DNA from: Bradyrhizobium sp. CCGUVB4N
GTDB lineage: Bacteria; Pseudomonadota; Alphaproteobacteria; Rhizobiales; Xanthobacteraceae
DNA length: 64,000 nt
Assembly: GCF_024199945.1 (NCBI RefSeq)
Contig: NZ_JANADP010000001.1
Coordinates: forward strand, 7,378,001-7,442,000
Reading direction: 5' to 3'
The translations under genes and the position numbers were made by a program. Position 1 is the stretch's first letter. Every line of letters begins with the position of its first letter. The notes under the pieces are model-generated. The model ran no database searches. It was given only the letters and a program-made list of their open reading frames with translations, and was not told the DNA's origin. This document shows positions 43,107-51,479 of this stretch, piece by piece.

Positions 43107-43172
43107 TAGCAAATCGCTCACGATCCTGTGGCCGGTACCTCCCGGTCGGCTGGCAGGAGGGAGTTAGGCCCC

Positions 43173-43748
43173 ATGCGCTACGACAAGGGACGCAAGGACG
43201 AAACCCGCAGGCACATCCTCGATGTGGCCTCCGCGCAGTTCCGCGAGAGCGGAATAGCCGCTGTCGGCCTCGCCGGCATCATGTCGGAGGCAGGCCTCAC
43301 CAACGGCGCCTTCTACTCTCACTTTGCCTCCAAGGAGGAGCTGGTGCGGGAGGTGCTGACCGATGCACTCACCCGGCGCGAAGAGCGGCACAAGGCCAAT
43401 CTGGAAAACGGCGTCGCGCTCGAAACCACGATCCGCAACTATCTCTCGACGCGGCATCGCGACCGCGCCGGCAGCGGCTGCCCGACCGCGGCGCTGGTCG
43501 CCGAAATCGCACGGCATCCAAAGGCGACGCGCGATGCCTTCACCGGCAAGGTCGCCGATATCATCGTGCTGATGGCGGAGCAGATCAGGCCAGGCTCCGC
43601 GAAGGAGCGCCGGCGCAAGGCGATCACGATCTATTCGACCATGGTCGGCGCACTTCAGTTGGCGCGCGCGGTCAACGACAAGGCTTTGTCTGACGAGATC
43701 CTGGAGAATGCGGTGGAAGCGGCGATTGCGATTGCCAACGACCGCTAA
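43173..43748 (+). CDS. TetR-family transcriptional regulator
   Basis: Repressor-type regulator, 191 aa from ATG 43173 (GGAGGGAG upstream). N-terminal HTH: ETRRHILDVASAQFRESGIA, IMSEAGLTNGAFYSHFASKE. The C-terminal ligand domain contains a Cys at SGCPTAALVAEIARHPKATR, as in AcrR-like or NemR-like members. It should repress the MATE gene and itself through the shared palindrome. Confidence 0.9.
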   Translation: MRYDKGRKDETRRHILDVASAQFRESGIAAVGLAGIMSEAGLTNGAFYSHFASKEELVREVLTDALTRREERHKANLENGVALETTIRNYLSTRHRDRAGSGCPTAALVAEIARHPKATRDAFTGKVADIIVLMAEQIRPGSAKERRRKAITIYSTMVGALQLARAVNDKALSDEILENAVEAAIAIANDR

Positions 43749-43904
43749 GGCGTTCGAATCCCCGATCGCCATCTGTGGCGGTTTGGCGGCGGCTGAAATG
43801 ATTCTCTGGCCGCTGCAACACAGCGAAACTTGATGTGCCCTCGGCGGCCGGGTTAGCGTCTCCGCGCGGCCTTACAACTTCCCCAAGTTCGCTGAGTTCG
43901 CACT

Positions 43905-43940
43905 GGACCGTCGCCTGAACCTGCTGTCGGGCGACGGTCC
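43905..43940 (-). terminator. Hairpin after the DUF1330 gene
   Basis: An 11-bp perfect stem (GGACCGTCGCC / GGCGACGGTCC) 15 bp past the stop at 43955, between convergent genes. No T-run follows, so its role as terminator is uncertain. The rest of 43749-43954 is non-coding. Confidence 0.5.
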
Positions 43941-43954
43941 GGATCTCTCACCGC

Positions 43955-44242
43955 CTAGTCGAGTCCCTCGACCGCCACCATATGGCGCTCGGACGTGCCG
44001 ATGGTGTATTTGAGCGCCTCCGAATATTCGGGCGAATTGTAGCAATTCACCGCGGCGTCGAGGCTCGGGAAGCGCGCAACGATGCTGCGTTCGTAGTTGC
44101 CGCCCTCGAGGATCACCTGCTTGCCGCCGCGCGCGAGAAACACGCCGCCATGCTTCTCGATCGCCGGTCCGGCGAGAGCGGCGTACTTTCCGTAAGTTTC
44201 GGGATCGGTCACGTGAACGCGCGCGCACCAATAGGCAGACAT
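43955..44242 (-). CDS. DUF1330-family small protein
   Basis: 95 aa from ATG 44242 (AGGAAGAG upstream). The ferredoxin-like dimeric alpha-beta fold is suggested by VTDPETYGKYAALAGPAIEK, HGGVFLARGGKQVILEGGNY and EYSEALKYTIGTSERHMVAV. The function of DUF1330 is not established. It is the last gene of the long GntR-associated operon. Confidence 0.88.
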   Translation of the reverse strand: MSAYWCARVHVTDPETYGKYAALAGPAIEKHGGVFLARGGKQVILEGGNYERSIVARFPSLDAAVNCYNSPEYSEALKYTIGTSERHMVAVEGLD

Positions 44243-44253
44243 GGCTCTTCCTT

Positions 44254-45174
44254 TTACGATTGGGAGGACGAAAGTGTGGGCGCACCGGCGCCGCTGTGAC
44301 GGTCGAAACCGTTGATATGCTCTAGCACGGCGCAGACCGACGCGGTATCGCGCGCAGCAAAGCCGAGCGCCTCGCCGGCATGATAGAGCTGCTCGGCCGC
44401 CGCGTAGACCGGCAGTGTGCATCCGAGCTCGGCGGCAAAGCCCGAGATGATGGAGAGATCCTTCAGGTGGGTTCGAATGGTCGCGGTCGGATTGTCGTAA
44501 TTCTCGTCCCGCATCAGCGGCCCGCGCATCTGGAACATGCGTGAGGTCCCTGCGCTGTCGGCGAGCGTATCGTAGACCAGGCCTGGGTCGATCCCGGCCT
44601 TCATGCCGAGCAGCATCGCCTCCGCCGCGGCAGCATTGTGGATCGTGACGAGGTGATTGGCGATGTACTTCATGATGCTGCCGGTGCCGAACCGGCCGAG
44701 ATAGACCTGACGCCGCGACATCCCGGCGAAGGCCGGCCCGCAACGTTTGAACGCCTGCTCATCACCGCTGCCGAGGATCACGAGATCACCGGTTGCGGCC
44801 TGCGCACCGGTGCCGCTGACGGGGCAATCGAGCAGGATCTTGCCAGCGCGCTCCATCACGGCAAACGCCTCACGCTTGGCGGAGAGCGGCAGGGTCGAGC
44901 ACTCGATCAGAATCTGTCCGGAGCCACGCGCACCCGCGACGCTCGCCGCGGCCTCCGCAAGCGCGGTGCTGCCAGGCAACGAGGCAAAGCTGATCGCGGC
45001 GGCCTCCGCCACGTCCTTCGGCGACGACAGCGCCTTGCCGCCCATATCGGAAAGGCGATCCCGTGCCGCCGGCACGGGATCGTAGCCAACCACGGCAAAG
45101 CCGGCCTTGATCAAGTTCCCCGCCATGGCGGAGCCCATGATTCCGATACCGAGCATGCCGATCGTTTCAGTCAT
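44254..45174 (-). CDS. Beta-hydroxyacid dehydrogenase (3-hydroxyisobutyrate dehydrogenase family)
   Basis: NAD(P)-dependent dehydrogenase, 306 aa. N-terminal nucleotide site: IGMLGIGIMGSAMAGNL. Substrate segment: LLDCPVSGTGAQAATGDLVI. The catalytic Lys lies in GSIMKYIANHLVTIHNAAAA. It would oxidise a beta-hydroxy acid formed in the catabolic route of this locus. It lies 11 bp from the DUF1330 gene and 32 bp after the binding-protein gene. Confidence 0.88.
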   Translation of the reverse strand: MTETIGMLGIGIMGSAMAGNLIKAGFAVVGYDPVPAARDRLSDMGGKALSSPKDVAEAAAISFASLPGSTALAEAAASVAGARGSGQILIECSTLPLSAKREAFAVMERAGKILLDCPVSGTGAQAATGDLVILGSGDEQAFKRCGPAFAGMSRRQVYLGRFGTGSIMKYIANHLVTIHNAAAAEAMLLGMKAGIDPGLVYDTLADSAGTSRMFQMRGPLMRDENYDNPTATIRTHLKDLSIISGFAAELGCTLPVYAAAEQLYHAGEALGFAARDTASVCAVLEHINGFDRHSGAGAPTLSSSQS

Positions 45175-45206
45175 GACGTCTCGTTTCTTCTTTTTAAATG
45201 ATCTGG

Positions 45207-46487
45207 TCAGTTCTGCGCGGCCTTCTGGGCGTTGGCGAAGGGATAGACCAGGTCGCCGGACTTGTACTTCGGCGGGAAGATGATCACTTCCTTGCCGGCC
45301 TGGGTGAACTGCTGGATGTCATTGCCCTTGATGTTGCGGAACTGCACCGCGAACATCCGCGGCTCGACCCATTCGCCATCAGGACCGAAGGCGATGTCGC
45401 CGACCACGGTCTGGAAGGTGTTGCCATGGATGTAGCTGATCAGCTTCTGCTGATCGACGCCGCCGGTCTTGGTCACGGCTTCACCCAGAACCTGAAGCGC
45501 CGAGTAGACGAACGCCGGCACGTAGTAGCCGAGCGCGTCGACGCCGACCTCCGCCGCCTTGGCCTGGTACTTCTTCAGCATGTCCTCGATGCCGGGAAAT
45601 TTGACGGTCGGCTCGGGGATGTACTGCTCGAAGGAGACGACGCCATTGAGGGCCTCGCCGAGCTGCTGCTTGATCGCAGCATACTGGGTGCCGACCATGG
45701 CGCCGCCGAACACCTTTGGCTCGAGATTGATCTCGTGCGCGGTGCGGATGATGCCGACCGTATCGGACGGATAGGATGCGACGAACACCAGGTCCGGCGA
45801 CGTCGCCTGCAGCGCCTTCAGCACCGGTGTGAAATTCACCGTCGTTGGCGGATAGACCTTGTCGTAGACGACGGTCAAGCCCAGCCGCTTGGCTTGCATG
45901 CGGGCACCTTCCAGCGCGTTCTTGGAGAACTCCGCATCCGCGCCGACCAGCGCCACCGTGGTCGGCTTCGGGTTCATCGCGATCGCATTCTCGAAGAAGC
46001 CGCGGGTCAGCGAGTCCTTGCCGTTCGGCCCATAGGGCTGGATCTGGAAATAGCCGGGATATTTGAACTGCTCGTTGATGGCGAGCGCGAACATTCCCAT
46101 GATCAGTCGCTTGTGCTGGATGATCGTCGGCATCGCCGGCGCGGTCTGGTTGGTGTTGTTCGACAGCAAGAGGTCGACCTTGTCGACGTCGAGCAGCTTG
46201 GAATAGATGCCGGGCACGAGACCGGGATTGCTCTGGTCATCATAGGGCACGAGCTCGACCTGGCGGCCGATCAGGCCGCCGGCCTTGTTGACCTCGTCGG
46301 CCCAGATCTGCGCGCCGAGCAGCGCTGCCTTGCCGTTGCCGGCGAGCGGCCCGGTCAACTGTATGCCGAAGCCGATCTTGATCGGATCCGCCGCACGCGC
46401 CGCATCGGTCGGCGCATAGAGCGCGGCAATCATTGTCGAGAGCGCCAGTGCGACGCCCCTCAAGCCAGTCAGCGGAAACATCCTCAC
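45207..46487 (-). CDS. ABC transporter substrate-binding protein, Leu/Ile/Val-binding family
   Basis: Periplasmic receptor, 426 aa, signal LRGVALALSTMIAALYAPTD ending ARA. Family motifs: KIGFGIQLTGPLAGNGKAAL and VELVPYDDQSNPGLVPGIYS. GTG 46487 has GGAGG five bases upstream; ATG 46481 is the alternative. It serves the LivHMGF set just upstream in the same operon. Unlike most such operons the receptor gene is last of the transporter genes. Confidence 0.9.
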   Translation of the reverse strand: MRMFPLTGLRGVALALSTMIAALYAPTDAARAADPIKIGFGIQLTGPLAGNGKAALLGAQIWADEVNKAGGLIGRQVELVPYDDQSNPGLVPGIYSKLLDVDKVDLLLSNNTNQTAPAMPTIIQHKRLIMGMFALAINEQFKYPGYFQIQPYGPNGKDSLTRGFFENAIAMNPKPTTVALVGADAEFSKNALEGARMQAKRLGLTVVYDKVYPPTTVNFTPVLKALQATSPDLVFVASYPSDTVGIIRTAHEINLEPKVFGGAMVGTQYAAIKQQLGEALNGVVSFEQYIPEPTVKFPGIEDMLKKYQAKAAEVGVDALGYYVPAFVYSALQVLGEAVTKTGGVDQQKLISYIHGNTFQTVVGDIAFGPDGEWVEPRMFAVQFRNIKGNDIQQFTQAGKEVIIFPPKYKSGDLVYPFANAQKAAQN

Positions 46488-46515
46488 GTCTTCCTCCCTG
46501 CTTTTGTTTTGAGTT

Positions 46516-47247
46516 CTACATGCCGAGGTAATGCTGTCGTATCAGATCGCTCTGCCGCATCTCTTCCGGGCTTTCGCCCCGGAAGGCGATCTCGCCGTGG
46601 ACGATCACATAGCCCTTGTCCGCGATCCGCATCGCTTGCGTGAAGTTCTGCTCTGCCATCAGCACGGTCAGATGATAGCGCTCCTTGAGCTGCGCGATCA
46701 TGTCGATGGTGCGGCTGACGAACAGCGGGGCCAAGCCCACCGACGGCTCGTCGACGATCAAAATGCTCGGCGCCGACATCAGCGCGCGCCCCAGCGCCAG
46801 CATCTGCTGCTCGCCGCCGCTCATCGTGCCGGCGAGCTGGGTGCGGCGCTCGGCCAGCCGCGGGAACGCCTCGTAGCAATAGGCCATGTTGTCCTTGAGC
46901 CGCGCCCGCGCCGTCGGACGATAGGCACCCAGCAGAAGATTCTCCTCGACCGTGAGGCGCGGAAACAGCCGACGGCCCTCCGGCACCAGCGCCACGCCGA
47001 GGTCGATGATCTCCTCGGTCTCCTTGCCGATGAGATCGTGGTCCTTGCCGTCGATGGTCGCGACGATACGTCCCGAGCTCGGCCGCACCACGCCCATGAT
47101 GGTCTTGATCAGCGTGCTCTTGCCATTGCCGTTGGTGCCGAGCAGGGTCACCGTCTCACGCGGCGCGACGTTCATGGACACGTTGTGGAGGACGCGCACC
47201 GATCCGTAGCCGGCATTGATGCTGTCGATGCGAAGGCTACTGGCCAA
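46516..47247 (-). CDS. livF: Branched-chain-type ABC transporter ATPase LivF
   Basis: 243 aa. Walker A LLGTNGNGKSTLIK, signature MSGGEQQMLALGRALMS, Walker B ILIVDEPSVGLAPL. The end TVLMAEQNFTQAMRIADKGY is LivF-like. It overlaps livG by 11 bp. Confidence 0.93.
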   Translation of the reverse strand: MASSLRIDSINAGYGSVRVLHNVSMNVAPRETVTLLGTNGNGKSTLIKTIMGVVRPSSGRIVATIDGKDHDLIGKETEEIIDLGVALVPEGRRLFPRLTVEENLLLGAYRPTARARLKDNMAYCYEAFPRLAERRTQLAGTMSGGEQQMLALGRALMSAPSILIVDEPSVGLAPLFVSRTIDMIAQLKERYHLTVLMAEQNFTQAMRIADKGYVIVHGEIAFRGESPEEMRQSDLIRQHYLGM

Positions 47248-48001
47248 GGTACGCCCCTATCACCCGCTCGTCGGCGATGACGTCCTTCGGCGCGCCGTCC
47301 GCGATCTTCTCACCGGCCACCAGCACCACCAAACGCTCCGAGAACGCCATCACCGCACGCATGATGTGCTCGATGAAGATCACGGCGACGCCGCGCTTGT
47401 TGAGCGCAAGCAGCAGCGCCAGGATCTCGTCGACCTCCGAATGCGACAGGCCCGCCAGGGCCTCGTCCGACACCAGCAGTGTCGGGTCCGTGGCCATGGC
47501 ACGCGCGAGCTCGAGCTTGCGCATCTCGACCTGGGTCAGATCGCCCGGCAACCGATGCAGCTTGCCGCCGAGGCCGAATTCGCCGAGCAGTTCGGTGCTG
47601 CGCGCGCGGATCTGCTGTTCGGTCAGATGCGTGCCGCCTCGCGCATTCACCGCATAGACCAGCGGGATGCGGAGATTGTCGAGCAGCGACAGGCTGTGAA
47701 ACGGCCGCGGCAGCTGGAAGCTGCGGCCGAGCCCGAGGCGTGCGCGCTGATAGGACGAGAGATTGTCGATCGCCTTGCCCGCGAACGATATCGAGCCGCC
47801 ATCGGTTTTCAGGGCGCCGCACAGGCAGTTGGTCAGCGTGCTCTTGCCGGAGCCGTTGGGGCCGATCAGGCCGAGCCGCTCGCCGGGCCGGACCGCAAGG
47901 TCGACATTGTTCAGCGCGACGAAGCCGCCGAACCGCTTGGTGACGCCGCGGGCGTCGAGGATCGGTTCGTTGGTTGTCGCAGCGCTCGCCTCGATCGTCA
48001 T
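47237..48001 (-). CDS. livG: Branched-chain-type ABC transporter ATPase LivG
   Basis: 254 aa from ATG 48001, which overlaps the livM stop. Walker A LIGPNGSGKSTLTN. The signature motif reads DLTQVEMRKLELARAMATDP, without the Ser-Gly-Gly of a canonical LSGGQ; LTQVEMR-type variants do occur among LivG proteins. Walker B TLLVSDEALAGLSH has Asp-Glu-Ala instead of Asp-Glu-Pro. Confidence 0.92.
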   Translation of the reverse strand: MTIEASAATTNEPILDARGVTKRFGGFVALNNVDLAVRPGERLGLIGPNGSGKSTLTNCLCGALKTDGGSISFAGKAIDNLSSYQRARLGLGRSFQLPRPFHSLSLLDNLRIPLVYAVNARGGTHLTEQQIRARSTELLGEFGLGGKLHRLPGDLTQVEMRKLELARAMATDPTLLVSDEALAGLSHSEVDEILALLLALNKRGVAVIFIEHIMRAVMAFSERLVVLVAGEKIADGAPKDVIADERVIGAYLGQ

Positions 48002-48996
48002 TGGCTGCTCCGCTTCTCTGTCATGAGCATCGCGGCGAGCGGATTGGTCTCGGGATCGACCTTCTTGCCGCCGAGCGATCGGATCAGTCCCAGGATCCCG
48101 TTCGGCGCGGCGATCACGAAGATCACCAGCAGCACGCCGACGACGAGCAAATTGACCGACGACGAAATCAAGACCGTCATGGCCTGTTGCATGGTGCCGA
48201 GCAGCACCGCGCCGATCACCGGCCCGAGCCAACTCGTGGTGCCTCCGACCAGCGGCATCGCGACGCTGTTGACGGTATAGGCGAGGCTGAACGACGAGGT
48301 CGGCTCGACATAGGTCAGATAGAACGGCAGCGGCGCGCCGGCCATGCCCATCAAGGCGCCGCTGATGGCGGCGGCGACCAGCTTGAGCCGCAGCACCGGA
48401 ACGCCGGAGGCAGCGGCCGCGGTCTCGTCGTCGCGAATGGCGGCGAGGCCGAAGCCGAAGGTCGAGCGTTCAATGACCCGCGCGATGACGACGGCAGCGA
48501 CGGCCAGCACCGTCATCAGGAAGAAGAGATAGGCAACATAGCTGCCGAACACCGGAACATCGGTCGGCCGCATGATGTAGATGCCGCGCGAGCCGCCGAC
48601 ATAGTCCCAGTTGGTGATGAAGGTCTGGACGACGACGGAGAGCGCGAGCGTTGCGATGGTGAAATAGACGCCGCGCAGGCGGATCGTCAGATACCCCATG
48701 GCAAGGCCGACGGCGCCGCAGAGCACGCCGGCAATGGGGATGAGCACCGGGATCGGCAGATCGAGCCATTTGTTCAGGGCGGCCGCGCTGTAGAGCCCGA
48801 TGGCGAGAAACGCCGTCGTGCCGAAATTGACGTAGCCGACATAGCCGCCCAGGATATTCCAGGCCGTCGCCAACACGACGTATTGAAGAACGAAGTACGC
48901 CGCGAACACATAGTACTCGTTGGTCACGAACAGGCTGGTCACGACCAGCGCGACGCCGACCAGGCAGGCGAGCAGGATGAAGCGCCCGTTTGACAT
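47998..48996 (-). CDS. livM: Branched-chain-type ABC permease LivM
   Basis: 332 aa from ATG 48996, overlapping the livH stop. Membrane protein with LivM signatures GYVGYVNFGTTAFLAIGLYS, VYFTIATLALSVVVQTFITN and FGFGLAAIRDDETAAAASGV. Unlike the first transporter in the window, LivH and LivM are separate here. Confidence 0.93.
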   Translation of the reverse strand: MSNGRFILLACLVGVALVVTSLFVTNEYYVFAAYFVLQYVVLATAWNILGGYVGYVNFGTTAFLAIGLYSAAALNKWLDLPIPVLIPIAGVLCGAVGLAMGYLTIRLRGVYFTIATLALSVVVQTFITNWDYVGGSRGIYIMRPTDVPVFGSYVAYLFFLMTVLAVAAVVIARVIERSTFGFGLAAIRDDETAAAASGVPVLRLKLVAAAISGALMGMAGAPLPFYLTYVEPTSSFSLAYTVNSVAMPLVGGTTSWLGPVIGAVLLGTMQQAMTVLISSSVNLLVVGVLLVIFVIAAPNGILGLIRSLGGKKVDPETNPLAAMLMTEKRSSQ

Positions 48997-49874
48997 CAGG
49001 CTCTCCCGAACAGGCCGGCGGGCCTGACCACCAGCGCAATCAGCAGGAAGCCGAAGGCGATCGCGGGCGACCATGACGGACCATAGAAGGTCGCGGTGAT
49101 GCTCTCCGCGACGCCGACGATCACCGCCGCGATGAACGTGCCCGGCAGCGAGCCGATGCCCCCGAGAACGCAGATCGCAAAAATCCGGCCGATATAGTCG
49201 CGCCCCATCGACGGCTCGACCGGCTGAAGAATGATGAGGAAGGCGCCGGCCATCGCGGCGGTTGCCGTGGAGAGACCAAACGCGATGCGCTTGATGCGAA
49301 CAGGCGCGGCGCCCATCAGCTGCAGCGCAAACTTGTCCTGCGCGACTGCCATGATGGCCCGCCCGGTGAAGGTGCGCCCGAAGAAGATCTGCAGACCGAT
49401 CAGCAGCAATACGGAGGCCAGGAACGGAATCAGCATCCGGACCGGCAGCGAGACCGGCCCGATATTGTAGGACGGCCCGATATAGGCCGCTTCGACCAGG
49501 CGATAATCGACACCGAAGATCAGCTGAAGGCCGACCTCGGTGATGAAGAGCAGGCCGAAGAAGAATGCAAGGCCACGGATCAGCTGCGTGCCGCGCCGTT
49601 CGAAGGCGAATTCGTAAGCCGTGTAGAGCAGCGTCCCGAGAAAGTAGAACGGAACGGTCGCGAGCACGCCAACCAGGATCGGATCCCAGCCGAACTGGGA
49701 GTTCAAGACATAGGCGATGAACGAGCCGAGCAGAATGAGCGCCGGATGAGCGATATTGCTGATGCCGAGCATGCCGAACGCGATCGAGATGCCGACCGCC
49801 ATGGCGGCGTAGAAGCCGCCGACGAGAACGCCGGACACGATGGAATCGAGCAACAACCCTGCGTATTGTCCCAT
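48996..49874 (-). CDS. livH: Branched-chain-type ABC permease LivH
   Basis: 292 aa from ATG 49874 (GGAGGAGG ten bases upstream). LivH signatures AVGISIAFGMLGISNIAHPA and ICVLGGIGSLPGTFIAAVIV. Several membrane helices span the length. First gene of the transporter block. Confidence 0.93.
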   Translation of the reverse strand: MGQYAGLLLDSIVSGVLVGGFYAAMAVGISIAFGMLGISNIAHPALILLGSFIAYVLNSQFGWDPILVGVLATVPFYFLGTLLYTAYEFAFERRGTQLIRGLAFFFGLLFITEVGLQLIFGVDYRLVEAAYIGPSYNIGPVSLPVRMLIPFLASVLLLIGLQIFFGRTFTGRAIMAVAQDKFALQLMGAAPVRIKRIAFGLSTATAAMAGAFLIILQPVEPSMGRDYIGRIFAICVLGGIGSLPGTFIAAVIVGVAESITATFYGPSWSPAIAFGFLLIALVVRPAGLFGRA

Positions 49875-49944
49875 CCGCTGCCGGCCTCCTCCTGTTGACG
49901 TACCCAACCGAAATTATTGTTCTGGTTGTTCTGCGGGGTCTCTC

Positions 49945-49967
49945 GGAGGCGGGAGCTGGCCGCCTCC
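49945..49967 (-). terminator. Hairpin after the quinone reductase gene
   Basis: GGAGGCGG / CCGCCTCC stem with a 7-base loop, 11 bp after the stop at 49978. No T-run, so partial termination or mRNA stabilisation is possible before livH. Confidence 0.4.
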
Positions 49968-49977
49968 GTCGATAAAG

Positions 49978-50961
49978 TCAGGGCATCAGCAGCGACGACC
50001 CCTGGGTCGATCCAGCCTCGAGATCACGATGGGCCGCGGCCGCCTCCTCCAGCGCATAGCGATGCCCGATCATCGGCTTGATGACGCCCTTGCCGACCAG
50101 GTCGAACACGGCCGCCGCCGACGCGACGAGATCCTCGCGCGCGGCGATGTAAGTCGCAAGCGTCGGCCGCGTATAATAGAGAGATCCGTTCTTCTGGAGC
50201 AATGCCGCCTCGAGCGGCGGCGGTGCGCCGGTGGTCGCCCCGAAGGTGACGAAGAAGCCGCGCGGGGCGAGCGAGGCGAGCGTCGCCTCAAAACTGTCCT
50301 TGCCGACGGAATCATAGGCAATCGCAACACCCTTGCCGCCGGTCAGCGCCTTTACCCGCTCGGGGATGCCCTCGCTCTTGCGGTCGATCACGGCATCATA
50401 GCCATGCGCCAGCGCGAGCTCCGCCTTCTTCCCGCCGCTGGTGACGCCGATCATGCGGGCGCCGAGATGCTTGCCCCATTGGCCCGCGATCAGGCCGACG
50501 CCGCCGGACGCTGCGTAGAACAGCACCTGCTGCCCCGGCTTGACCGCAACGCAGCGGTTCAAAAGGTACTCCGCCGTCATGCCCTTCATCAGCACGGCCG
50601 CCGCGGCCTCGTCGCTCACGGCTTGCGGAATGGGAACGAGGCGTGCGGCCGGCATCAGCCGGTGGCTCGCATAAGCGCCCGGCGCCGAGCCGCCATAGGC
50701 AACCCGGTCGCCGACCTTGAACTCGGTCACGCCCTCGCCGACATCCTCGACCACGCCCGCGGCTTCGGCGCCGAGACCGGCGGGCAGATCCAGCGCGTAG
50801 GAGCCGTCGCGGAAATAGACGTCGATGAAATTGAGGCCGATCGCGGTCTGCCGCATCAGCACCTCACCCTTGCCGGGTGCGGCCAGCTCGACCGTCTCCA
50901 GCTTCAGGACATCGGGGCCGCCTTGCGCGGCCATGCGGATTGCCTTGGCTTTCGTACCCAT
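49978..50961 (-). CDS. Quinone oxidoreductase-like medium-chain reductase
   Basis: Zinc-free MDR-family NADPH reductase, 327 aa from ATG 50961. Motifs: TAIGLNFIDVYFRDGSYALD, GLGAEAAGVVEDVGEGVTEF and the nucleotide site FYAASGGVGLIAGQWGKHLG. It probably reduces a quinone or an enone in the locus pathway. 31 bp downstream of the cupin gene. Confidence 0.9.
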   Translation of the reverse strand: MGTKAKAIRMAAQGGPDVLKLETVELAAPGKGEVLMRQTAIGLNFIDVYFRDGSYALDLPAGLGAEAAGVVEDVGEGVTEFKVGDRVAYGGSAPGAYASHRLMPAARLVPIPQAVSDEAAAAVLMKGMTAEYLLNRCVAVKPGQQVLFYAASGGVGLIAGQWGKHLGARMIGVTSGGKKAELALAHGYDAVIDRKSEGIPERVKALTGGKGVAIAYDSVGKDSFEATLASLAPRGFFVTFGATTGAPPPLEAALLQKNGSLYYTRPTLATYIAAREDLVASAAAVFDLVGKGVIKPMIGHRYALEEAAAAHRDLEAGSTQGSSLLMP

Positions 50962-50992
50962 ACCCAAATTCCCGCGTGCCGATCCTGCCCGC

Positions 50993-51436
50993 TTATGATG
51001 CCATCTTGATGTCAGCGCCCTTCGGGACCGCGAGCCGCACACTGTCCGGCACCGTCAACGGCTTGTTGGCGCTGTCGAGGAATTCCACCGTTGTGAACAG
51101 CAGGTCCGTGGTGCCGATGTTCTCGACGGCATGCACCATGTATTCGCCGGCGCCGAAGCCGAGATGTTTCGTTTCGCCCTTGTAGTGCTCGACATCGACG
51201 ATGCGGCCATCCTCGAAATAGCCGCGCGCCTTGCCCGGATTGTGTGCCGTCCAGAAATAGGTCAGCACGTGGCGATGGAAGCCGCAGCGCTTGCCCGGCG
51301 CGATCGACAGGTGCCAGACGCGCACGCGATCGGTCTCCGACACCAGCACGCTGCCGACGCAGCCGCTGTTGCGCCCTTCCTCATATTCACGCTGCACCTC
51401 GAGTGGCCAATGAGCGCGGGGATTTGAGTCCGACAT
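50993..51436 (-). CDS. Cupin-fold protein
   Basis: 147 aa, single-domain cupin. Motif 1 is recognisable in SIAPGKRCGFHRHVLTYFWT (His-X-His) and motif 2 in HLGFGAGEYMVHAVENIGTT with a His. The metal-binding Glu and third ligand are not certain. Could be an isomerase, dioxygenase or sensor; substrate unknown. Lies between the alcohol dehydrogenase and the quinone reductase. Confidence 0.75.
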   Translation of the reverse strand: MSDSNPRAHWPLEVQREYEEGRNSGCVGSVLVSETDRVRVWHLSIAPGKRCGFHRHVLTYFWTAHNPGKARGYFEDGRIVDVEHYKGETKHLGFGAGEYMVHAVENIGTTDLLFTTVEFLDSANKPLTVPDSVRLAVPKGADIKMAS

Positions 51437-51479
51437 GAGCCGTTTCCTTCCAGATGCTAGCGATTGTCGCGGGGCGGCG

